Below are positions 5,439 to 11,373 of a stretch of 11,373 bases of DNA, piece after piece. Each line of letters starts with the position of its first letter. Within the stretch, counting starts at the first letter, position 1. Position numbers and translations under genes: made by a program. The stretch is from Acholeplasmatales bacterium (GTDB lineage: Bacteria > Bacillota_I > Bacilli_A > Acholeplasmatales > Anaeroplasmataceae), in the NCBI GenBank assembly GCA_016288675.1, contig JAEELC010000182.1:1-11373 (forward strand), given 5' to 3'. The notes under the pieces were generated by a model, which was given only the letters and a program-made list of their open reading frames with translations, did not search any database and was not told where the DNA came from.

Positions 5439-6719
5439 ATGGAATTTTTAGATGAAGTCAAAGTTGAACTTCGCGCTGGTAAAGGTGGAGACGGTATTGT
5501 TTCTTATCGCCGTGAACTTAAGGTTGAAATGGGTGGACCTTATGGTGGTAACGGTGGTAGAGGTGGTTCTATTATCTTTGTTGGTGACCAAAATTTAAAT
5601 ACACTTCTAGATTTACGTTATAAAAAAGTTATTGTAGGTTTAGATGGTGAACGTGGTATGAAAAAGGGCGCTTATGGTAGAGGTGCAAAGAACACATATA
5701 TTCATGTTCCATTAGGTACAACAGTATATGACGACGATACTAAAAAAGTTATTGCTGACATTACTATGAATGGCCAAGAAGAAATCATTGCTAAGGGTGG
5801 TAGAGGTGGTCGTGGTAATATGGCTCTTGCTACTCGTGTTTTAAAGTGCCCAGATTATGCAGAACTTGGTGAACCAGGTGTACATAGATATGTTAGATGT
5901 GAATTAAAGGTTTTAGCTGATTGTGGTCTTGTAGGATTCCCTTCTGTTGGTAAATCTACAATGATTGGTGCTATGTCTAACTGTAAACCTCGTGTTGCAA
6001 GCTATCATTTCACAACATTAACTCCAAACTTAGGTATGGTTAGAGTTGATGATGAAAAGTCATTTGTAATGGCTGACTTACCTGGTTTAATTGAAGGTGC
6101 TAGCCAAGGTGCTGGTCTTGGTTTTGAATTCTTACGTCACATTGAACGTTGCCGTGTTATTGTTCATGTAATTGATATGGCAGCTACTGAAGGTAGAGAC
6201 CCAATTGAAGACTATAACATTATTAATAATGAATTAAAGACATATAAGATGAATCTTTCTAAACGTCCTCAAATTGTAGTTGCAAACAAGATGGATGTTG
6301 AAGGTGCTCAAGATAATCTTGCTCGTTTCAAAAAGGAATTCCCAGGTGTTGATGTTATTGAAATCAGTGCTTTAGCACATCAAAACTTAGATGAATTAAA
6401 GTATAAGATTTATAATTTAATTCAAGAAACACCTCAATTTGATTTACTTGAAGATGATGAAAAGGATGTCGTTACATACGAATATAAACCAGAAGATAGA
6501 AACTTCAAGGTTACTCATCCATTCGATCATTATTATAGAGTTGAAGGTAAGTTCTTAGAGAAGGTTGTTGCAATGACTAACTTCGATCAAGAACAAGCTG
6601 TTACTAAGTTTGCTCGTCAATTACGCTCTTGGGGTGTAGATGATGCATTACGTGCTGCTGGTTGCCAAGATGGTGACACAGTTGAAGTAGAAGGATACCA
6701 ATTCGACTTTGCAGACTAA
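5439..6719 (+). CDS. obg: GTPase Obg (CgtA)
   Basis: A 426-residue ribosome-assembly GTPase that acts on the 50S subunit and responds to (p)ppGpp in the bacteria studied. The glycine-rich Obg fold occupies about residues 1-158, with the repeated GG and RGG stretches. The G domain follows: P-loop GFPSVGKST (166-174), switch TTLTPNLG, G3 DLPG (213-216), G4 NKMD (283-286) and the SAL motif. The C-terminal OCT domain of Firmicute Obg covers about 345-426. I start it at MEFLDE because AAAGGAGG (5423-5430) lies 8 bases upstream; the longer frame opening at 5397 starts inside the terminator. It follows rplU-prp-rpmA as in many Firmicutes but is separated from them by the terminator. Intact. Confidence 0.97.
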   Translation: MEFLDEVKVELRAGKGGDGIVSYRRELKVEMGGPYGGNGGRGGSIIFVGDQNLNTLLDLRYKKVIVGLDGERGMKKGAYGRGAKNTYIHVPLGTTVYDDDTKKVIADITMNGQEEIIAKGGRGGRGNMALATRVLKCPDYAELGEPGVHRYVRCELKVLADCGLVGFPSVGKSTMIGAMSNCKPRVASYHFTTLTPNLGMVRVDDEKSFVMADLPGLIEGASQGAGLGFEFLRHIERCRVIVHVIDMAATEGRDPIEDYNIINNELKTYKMNLSKRPQIVVANKMDVEGAQDNLARFKKEFPGVDVIEISALAHQNLDELKYKIYNLIQETPQFDLLEDDEKDVVTYEYKPEDRNFKVTHPFDHYYRVEGKFLEKVVAMTNFDQEQAVTKFARQLRSWGVDDALRAAGCQDGDTVEVEGYQFDFAD

Positions 6720-6721
6720 TT

Positions 6722-6746
6722 AAAGGAGCTTTTTGCTCCTTTTTTT
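6722..6746 (+). terminator. intrinsic terminator after obg
   Basis: An 8-bp stem AAAGGAGC (6722-6729) / GCTCCTTT (6735-6742) with a TTTTT loop and a T-run. The following stretch, 6747-6862, is AT-rich and holds no gene or feature I can support. Confidence 0.9.
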
Positions 6747-6862
6747 CCTTCTTAATATATAAGTTTGTTTTTTTCTAATTAAATATAAGAATTTTGAATT
6801 GATTATTTTTTGGAAAAACTATAACACAAAAAAAACTTTTGTTTAGGGGGTAGCACTTTCAA

Positions 6863-6892
6863 TTGACAACCAATTAGAAATGAATGTATAAT
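6863..6892 (+). promoter_or_regulatory. promoter of the KDG catabolic operon
   Basis: TTGACA (6863-6868), 18-bp spacer, TATAAT (6887-6892), predicted start near 6899, leaving about 40 nt before the aldolase ATG. A small inverted repeat AATTG-ACAAC-CAATT (6861-6875) covers the -35 box. Confidence 0.85.
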
Positions 6893-6914
6893 AAAAAAGG
6901 TATATTATTATACA
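6886..6914 (+). promoter_or_regulatory. candidate operator: inverted repeat over the -10 box and start site
   Basis: TGTATAATA (6886-6894) and TATTATACA (6906-6914) form a perfect 9-bp inverted repeat separated by 11 bp. It includes the -10 box and the predicted transcription start, the usual place for a repressor of a sugar catabolic operon. No regulator gene is in the window, so the factor is unknown. Part of the left arm is simply the -10 box, which lowers confidence. Confidence 0.5.
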
Positions 6915-6940
6915 ATAACATTAAAGAGAGGACTTTAACT

Positions 6941-7603
6941 ATGTTAAAAAAATTTGATGTATTAAATCGTTTATCTGAATGTGGTGTTGTAGCTGTTGTT
7001 CGTGCTAACACTCCAGAAGAAGCCGTAAATATTGGTAAGGCTTGTACAGACGGTGGTGTAAAGGGTATTGAAGTTACTTTTACAGTTCCAGGTGCTGACC
7101 AAGTTATCAGAGCCTTAAAGAAGGAAATCTCTGCTGACAAGCTTATTTGTGGTGCTGGTTCAGTTCTTGACCCAGAAACTGCTCGTGCAGCTATTCTTGC
7201 TGGTGCTGAGTTCATCGTAGCTCCATCATTCAACCAAGAAGTTGCATTACTTTGCAATAGATATCAAGTACCTTATATTCCAGGTACTCAAACAATTAAA
7301 GAAATCGTCACTGCTATGGAATTCGGTTCTGATGTAATTAAAGTATTCCCAGGAGATATGCTTGGACCTACTTTCATTAAGGACGTAAAGGGACCACTTC
7401 CTTATGCTAACTTAATGCCATCAGGTGGTGTTAACCTTGAAAATGCTGGTGAATGGATTAAGAAGGGTGCAGTTTGCATTTCTTCAGGTTCTCATTTAAC
7501 TGCTCCAGCTGCTAAGGGTGACCTTGCATTAACTACTGAAAGAGCTAAGCAATACGTTGAAGCTGTTCGTGTAGCTCGTGAAGAATTAAAAGCTGGTAAG
7601 TAA
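6941..7603 (+). CDS. eda: KDPG aldolase (2-dehydro-3-deoxyphosphogluconate aldolase)
   Basis: A 220-residue class I aldolase that splits 2-keto-3-deoxy-6-phosphogluconate into pyruvate and glyceraldehyde-3-phosphate; members of the family also act on 4-hydroxy-2-oxoglutarate. The Schiff-base lysine is Lys134 in VIKVFPG, the catalytic glutamate is Glu44 in GIEVT, and the phosphate-binding MPSGGV lies near the C-terminus. These positions match E. coli Eda (Lys133, Glu45) within one residue. I start it at MLKKFD, with GAGAGG (6926-6931) 9 bases upstream; the longer frame opening at 6884 begins upstream of the predicted transcript start. It is the first gene of the operon, and a kinase that could make its substrate follows after 28 bases. 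Confidence 0.96.
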   Translation: MLKKFDVLNRLSECGVVAVVRANTPEEAVNIGKACTDGGVKGIEVTFTVPGADQVIRALKKEISADKLICGAGSVLDPETARAAILAGAEFIVAPSFNQEVALLCNRYQVPYIPGTQTIKEIVTAMEFGSDVIKVFPGDMLGPTFIKDVKGPLPYANLMPSGGVNLENAGEWIKKGAVCISSGSHLTAPAAKGDLALTTERAKQYVEAVRVAREELKAGK

Positions 7604-7631
7604 TTAATTATTGATTAATGGAGGAAGCTAA

Positions 7632-8663
7632 ATGATTAAAAAGAAAGAAAAAATTATTACATTTGGCGAAATAATGTTAAGATTATCTACTCCAGATCAC
7701 CAAACAATTAATCAAACTCATTCATATTTAGCCAATTATGGTGGTGGAGAAGCTAACGTAGCAGTAGCATTATCTCATATGGGACACAATTGCTACTTTA
7801 TGTCTAAGCTTCCACCAAACCAACTTGGTGATGGTGCAATTTCGCACTTAAATGCCAATGGTGTTCATACTGATTATATTACTCGTGGTTCAACTACTTT
7901 AGGTATTTATTTCCTTGAGTCAGGTTTTGGTGGACGTCCATCAAAAGTAATTTATAACAGAAAGCATTCTGCTATAACTCGTATCGGACTTGAAGAATTT
8001 GATTTCGATGAAGTATTTGAAGATGCTACTTGGTTCCATGTTTCAGGTATTTCATTATCTTTAAATGAACGTGTAGCTCAATTTGCTGTTGCTGCTTGTA
8101 AATATTGTCATGAACATGGTATTAAAGTCTCTTTTGACTTTAATTATCGTGCAAAATTATGGACAGTTGAAGAAGCTAAACCTTGGTACCAAGAAATTAT
8201 TAAATATGTTGATGTTGCATTCTGCTCATTCTGGGATTGCAACACACTTCTTGACATTCCTCTAGATGAAGGCCTTGAAAATGCTTCAAAGCATGAAAAG
8301 AGAAAAAATGTTTGTCCAAAGATGATGAAGAAGTATGGAGTTAAATATGTGTTTGGTACAGATAGAGTTGTTTACAATGCAACAGAAAACTCTCTAGCTG
8401 CATATTACTACACTCAAGATGGTTGTGACTTAACTGATCCTATCAGATTTATGATTCTTGATAGAATTGGTGGAGGAGATGCCTTCGCTAGTGGTGTCAT
8501 TCACGGATTAATTAAGGATTATGAAGATCCTAAATTTGCTGCATTATTTGGTCTAAATACTTCAGTATTAAAGCACACTATTTATGGTGATGCATGTCTA
8601 CTTTCAGTAGAAGATATTGAACAATTTATGGCAACTAATGGTTCCGCAGAAGTGCAGAGGTAA
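7632..8663 (+). CDS. PfkB-family sugar kinase, divergent KDG kinase paralogue
   Basis: A 343-residue ribokinase/PfkB-family kinase, expected to phosphorylate 2-keto-3-deoxygluconate or a related sugar acid. The substrate-side motif GGGEANVA is at residues 37-44 and the catalytic motif DRIGGGDAF at 277-285, with Asp283 as the probable base. It aligns along its whole length with the second kinase at 9178, including KLP, FNYRAKLW against FNFRAKLW, and the shared end VQR. One key segment differs: where the second kinase has GNEEDA, the PfkB NxxE region, this one has CSFWDC (198-203), so Asn and Glu are replaced by Ser and Phe. The substrate or activity may therefore have changed. GGAGGA (7620-7625) lies 6 bases before the ATG. 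Confidence 0.85.
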   Translation: MIKKKEKIITFGEIMLRLSTPDHQTINQTHSYLANYGGGEANVAVALSHMGHNCYFMSKLPPNQLGDGAISHLNANGVHTDYITRGSTTLGIYFLESGFGGRPSKVIYNRKHSAITRIGLEEFDFDEVFEDATWFHVSGISLSLNERVAQFAVAACKYCHEHGIKVSFDFNYRAKLWTVEEAKPWYQEIIKYVDVAFCSFWDCNTLLDIPLDEGLENASKHEKRKNVCPKMMKKYGVKYVFGTDRVVYNATENSLAAYYYTQDGCDLTDPIRFMILDRIGGGDAFASGVIHGLIKDYEDPKFAALFGLNTSVLKHTIYGDACLLSVEDIEQFMATNGSAEVQR

Positions 8664-8668
8664 TTATT

Positions 8669-9154
8669 ATGATAGTAGGAAAATTAAATCACTTATATCG
8701 TTATACAGGTATTTCAAAGAATATCGACACTTGCATCAATTATATCCTTGAAAAGGGTATTGATGGTTTACTTGCTTTACCAGAAGGTAAAACAGAAATC
8801 GATGGTAAGAATGTTTATGTTAACCGTAACACATATATTGCTAAAGATAAGAAGGACACATTCTTTGAAAACCATGAAAACTACATGGATTTACAAGTAG
8901 TTTTAAAGGGTAATGAATATTTTGCTTATACAGATATTTCTAACCCAGATTTAAAGGTTACAACTGAGTATAATGCCGAAAAGGATGTTACAAAGTTTAA
9001 CGCTGGTGATGTTGATTCAGTTAAGAATGCTCAATGGTTCGTTTTAAACGAAGGTTTTGCATTAGTATTTACTGAAGACGTTCATCTAGGAAAGTGCGAT
9101 TTTGACGGTCAAACTGTTGAAAAGTGCGTTTTCAAAATTAAAATTGATAAATAA
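8669..9154 (+). CDS. YhcH/YjgK/YiaL family protein (DUF386), possible sugar-acid anomerase
   Basis: A 161-residue cupin-like protein of the YhcH/YjgK/YiaL family, which includes the EbgC subunit and the sialic-acid anomerase NanQ. The family signature is seen as ENHENYMDLQVVLKGNE (about residues 67-83, with His69, Asp74 and Glu83) and the C-terminal FTEDVHLGKC block, corresponding to the usual PxDxH region with Pro replaced by Thr. Full length for the family. It starts 5 bases after the upstream kinase stop, with AGAGG (8655-8659) as ribosome binding site inside that gene, and is followed by the second kinase. From its place, a role in interconverting forms of a keto-deoxy or uronic acid is plausible, but this is inference. 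Confidence 0.88.
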   Translation: MIVGKLNHLYRYTGISKNIDTCINYILEKGIDGLLALPEGKTEIDGKNVYVNRNTYIAKDKKDTFFENHENYMDLQVVLKGNEYFAYTDISNPDLKVTTEYNAEKDVTKFNAGDVDSVKNAQWFVLNEGFALVFTEDVHLGKCDFDGQTVEKCVFKIKIDK

Positions 9155-9177
9155 TATTATTAGGAGAAATTAAAGTT

Positions 9178-10221
9178 ATGAAGAATTTAAAGTTCAATTC
9201 AACTAAAGTCGTAACTATGGGTGAAATCATGTTACGTCTTTCTACACCAATGAATACTCGTTTTGTACAAGCTAATCAATTCGATATCATTTTCGGTGGT
9301 GGAGAAGCTAACGTTGCTGTTTCATGTGCTAACTATGGTCTTGAAGCTTCATTCGTTTCTAAGTTACCAGACAACCCAATTGGTCAAGCTGCATTAAACT
9401 CATTACGTCGTTATGGTGTTGATACATCTGCTATCGCTCGTGGTGGTGACCGTATTGGTATTTACTATTCAGAAACTGGTGCTTCAATGCGTGCTTCTTC
9501 AGTAATTTATGACAGAGCTCATTCTGCAATTGCTGAAGCTAAGGTTGAAGACTTCGATTTCGATAAGATTTTCGAAGGTGCTGGTTGGTTCCACTGGTCA
9601 GGTATTACTCCTGCTATTTCTGATGCTTCTGCTAAGGTTCTTGAAGCTGCATTAATCGCTGCTAAGAAGCACAATGTTGTTGTATCTGTAGACTTAAACT
9701 TCCGTGCTAAGTTATGGACAAGCGAAAAGGCTATCTCAGTTATGAAGCCATTAATGAAGTATGTTGACGTTTGCATCGGTAACGAAGAAGACGCTCAATT
9801 ATGCTTAGGTTTCAAGCCAGATGCTGACGTTACTGCTGGTAAGACAGATGCTGCTGGTTACCATAAGATTTTCGAACAAATGAAGAAGGAATTCGGTTTC
9901 AAGTATGTTGTTTCAACATTACGTGAATCATTCTCAGCTACTCACAATGGTTGGAAGGCATTAATTTATGACGGTGAAGAATTCTATGAATCTAAGCGTT
10001 ATGACATCGACCCAATCATCGACCGTGTTGGTGGTGGAGATTCATTCTCTGGTGGTTTAATCTACGGTTTATTAACTAAGGAAACTCAAGGTCAAGCTCT
10101 TGAATTCGCTGTTGCTGCTTCAGCATTAAAGCACACTATTAACGGTGACTACAACCTAGTTACAGTTAAGGAAGTTGAAAAGCTTGCTGGTGGAGACGCT
10201 TCAGGTAGAGTTCAACGTTAA
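9178..10221 (+). CDS. kdgK: 2-keto-3-deoxygluconate kinase
   Basis: A 347-residue PfkB-family kinase that phosphorylates KDG to KDPG, the substrate of the aldolase at the head of the operon. GGGEANVA lies near residues 41-48, the NxxE region is present as GNEED (201-205), and the catalytic motif DRVGGGDSF is at 282-290 with Asp288 as the probable base. The length and the end SGRVQR fit clostridial-type KDG kinases as I remember them. AGGAGA (9162-9167) lies 10 bases before the ATG. Codon use is strongly biased (GGT, GCT, CGT, AAG, TTC, AAC, GAC), like the ribosomal protein genes and unlike the paralogue at 7632, so this is likely the highly expressed main enzyme. Confidence 0.93.
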   Translation: MKNLKFNSTKVVTMGEIMLRLSTPMNTRFVQANQFDIIFGGGEANVAVSCANYGLEASFVSKLPDNPIGQAALNSLRRYGVDTSAIARGGDRIGIYYSETGASMRASSVIYDRAHSAIAEAKVEDFDFDKIFEGAGWFHWSGITPAISDASAKVLEAALIAAKKHNVVVSVDLNFRAKLWTSEKAISVMKPLMKYVDVCIGNEEDAQLCLGFKPDADVTAGKTDAAGYHKIFEQMKKEFGFKYVVSTLRESFSATHNGWKALIYDGEEFYESKRYDIDPIIDRVGGGDSFSGGLIYGLLTKETQGQALEFAVAASALKHTINGDYNLVTVKEVEKLAGGDASGRVQR

Positions 10222-10288
10222 TTTAGGATAATTTAATAATATTTGTGCAACAAGTTATTGAATTAATCTTAAACATTAATTTAAAACT

Positions 10289-10320
10289 AAAGGGCACTAT
10301 TATTTAGTGCCCTTTTCTTT
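10289..10320 (+). terminator. intrinsic terminator between kdgK and kduI
   Basis: An 11-bp stem AAAGGGCACTA (10289-10299) / TAGTGCCCTTT (10305-10315) with a 5-base loop, followed by TCTTT. It ends about 6 bases before the kduI ribosome binding site, so kduI depends on read-through or on a promoter upstream of the hairpin. The stretch 10222-10288 is AT-rich with no promoter I would defend. Confidence 0.85.
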
Positions 10321-10341
10321 ATTTTGAAAGGATTATATATT

Positions 10342-11220
10342 ATGAAATTTGATGTAAGATATGCAAATCATCCAGATGATACTAAAAATTATGATACAGA
10401 AACATTAAGAAAGAATTTCTTAATTGAATCAGTATTTGAAGATGATGATGTAGTATTAACATATAGCCATCAAGACAGAATTATTGTTGGTGGTATTAAA
10501 CCTGTAACTAAGAGCTTAAAGCTTGAAGGTAATGATGCAATGCGTTGCGCATTCTTCCTTGAAAGAAGAGAAATGGCATTTATTAACGTTGGTGGTGCTG
10601 GTAAGGTAACTTTAGATGGTGCTAGCTATGATATAATGCCTCGTGATGGTATGTATATTGGTATGGGTGTTAAAGAAATTGAATTTACATCTGTTGATCC
10701 AAAGAATCCAGCTAAATTCTATATGTCATCAAGCCCAGCTCATAAGACTTACCCAACAGTATATATTGCTTATACTAAGGAAAATCTTGATGCATTTAAG
10801 GGTGATATTAAGGCTGTTGAATGTATTCATAAGCATTTAGGTGATGAAGCTCATATGAATAAGCGTGTTATTAACCAATATGTTAATACAGCAATCATTG
10901 ATTCATGCCAATTAGCTATGGGTATGACTGCTCTAGCTACAGGTTCATGCTGGAATACAATGCCATGCCATTTACATGAACGTAGAATGGAAGTTTATTA
11001 CTACTTTGATTTCGATGAAGAAGATAGAGTATTCCATTTAATGGGTAGACCAGATGAAACTAGACATATCGTTATGGGACCAGATCAAGCTGTTATTTCA
11101 CCAGCATGGTCAATTCATGCTGCAAGTGCTACAAATAACTATACATTTATTTGGGCAATGTGCGGTGAAAACCAAGATTATGATGACCAAGATTGGTTAG
11201 AAACTAAAGATTTAAAATAA
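10342..11220 (+). CDS. kduI: 5-dehydro-4-deoxy-D-glucuronate isomerase
   Basis: A 292-residue cupin-fold isomerase that converts 5-keto-4-deoxyuronate (4-deoxy-L-threo-5-hexosulose uronate) to 3-deoxy-D-glycero-2,5-hexodiulosonate in the breakdown of pectin and other polyuronides. The metal ligands of E. coli KduI (His196, His198, Glu203, His245) appear here as His210, His212, Glu217 and His259 with the same spacing, in CHLHERRMEV and WSIHAA. I start it at MKFDVRY, with GAAAGGA (10326-10332) 9 bases upstream; the TTG at 10324 would overlap that site. It follows a terminator and precedes a KduD-like gene, the standard kduI-kduD order. Slightly longer than the E. coli protein (278). Confidence 0.96.
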   Translation: MKFDVRYANHPDDTKNYDTETLRKNFLIESVFEDDDVVLTYSHQDRIIVGGIKPVTKSLKLEGNDAMRCAFFLERREMAFINVGGAGKVTLDGASYDIMPRDGMYIGMGVKEIEFTSVDPKNPAKFYMSSSPAHKTYPTVYIAYTKENLDAFKGDIKAVECIHKHLGDEAHMNKRVINQYVNTAIIDSCQLAMGMTALATGSCWNTMPCHLHERRMEVYYYFDFDEEDRVFHLMGRPDETRHIVMGPDQAVISPAWSIHAASATNNYTFIWAMCGENQDYDDQDWLETKDLK

Positions 11221-11240
11221 GATTATTATAGAGGGTATTT

Positions 11241-11373
11241 ATGTTAAGTTTAGACAGTTTTTCGCTTAAAGGTAAAGTAGCACTAGTTACTGGTGGTACT
11301 TACGGAATCGGATTTGCAATTGCTAGTGCTTTAGCTAACTGTGGTGCTAAAATTGCTTTTAATGATAGAAATC
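11241..11373 (+). CDS. kduD: short-chain dehydrogenase, probable KduD (partial, runs off the window)
   Basis: Only the first 44 residues are in the window. They start MLSLDSFSLKGKVALVTGG and carry the NAD(P)-binding TGGTYGIG motif (about residues 17-24), then the FND segment at the end of the second strand, as in classical SDR enzymes. Placed right after kduI with GAGGG (11231-11235) before the ATG, it is most likely 2-dehydro-3-deoxy-D-gluconate 5-dehydrogenase, which would make KDG for the kinase. A gluconate 5-dehydrogenase looks very similar in this part and cannot be ruled out; the catalytic Tyr-Lys lies beyond the window. Confidence 0.8.
   Translation, partial: MLSLDSFSLKGKVALVTGGTYGIGFAIASALANCGAKIAFNDRN

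Noticed and set aside
6799..6825. Second promoter upstream of the KDG operon (TTGATT ... TATAAC)
   Set aside because: The spacer is 15 bp and the boxes are poor, while a consensus promoter lies just downstream.
8083..8265. Plus-strand 60-codon frame within the first kinase, and the similar one at 10643-10840 within kduI
   Set aside because: Both are out-of-frame shadows of well-supported genes.

Overview
The window looks like a piece of a low-GC Gram-positive (Firmicutes-type) chromosome, probably an anaerobic gut commensal. It is AT-rich, has strong AGGAGG-type ribosome binding sites, consensus sigma-A promoters (TTGACA/TATAAT) and many intrinsic terminators. It carries the Firmicute-specific arrangement L21-Prp-L27 with an L27 that has the cleavable N-terminal extension. 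All coding sequences fit the standard code (TGG for Trp); every visible stop is TAA or TAG.

Layout: (1) 1-785, the tail of an unidentified upstream gene and an exported or membrane-anchored protein of unknown function, ended by a terminator. (2) 841-1075, a stand-alone transcription unit without a plausible ORF: perfect promoter, about 200 nt with several strong helices and a possible pseudoknot, then a terminator; I read it as a structured non-coding RNA of a family I cannot name. (3) 1108-1372, minus strand, promoter, two identical tRNA-Gly genes with the rare anticodon ACC, and terminator. (4) 1469-2702, thioredoxin plus a thioredoxin-reductase-like flavoprotein that keeps the CxxC but appears to lack the usual NADPH-binding motif. 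(5) 2746-4249, two overlapping membrane-protein genes, the second with a DUF697-like domain. (6) 4325-6746, ribosomal protein L21, protease Prp, L27 and the GTPase Obg, with a structured leader and an internal terminator. (7) 6863 to the end, a catabolic operon for 2-keto-3-deoxygluconate (KDG): KDPG aldolase, a divergent PfkB kinase, a YhcH/YiaL-family protein, a second more canonical KDG kinase, a terminator, then KduI and the start of a KduD-like dehydrogenase.

The genes in region 7 form a continuous route from unsaturated uronates (from pectin or other polyuronides or glycosaminoglycans): KduI isomerises 5-keto-4-deoxyuronate, the KduD-like SDR reduces it to KDG, KdgK phosphorylates KDG to KDPG and the aldolase splits KDPG to pyruvate and glyceraldehyde-3-phosphate. 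A long inverted repeat over the -10 region of this operon is a candidate operator. The features least explained by known biology are the pseudoknotted RNA candidate, the ACC-anticodon tRNA pair with C at position 55, the kinase paralogue lacking the normal NxxE motif, and terminators placed directly before the ribosome binding sites of obg and kduI.
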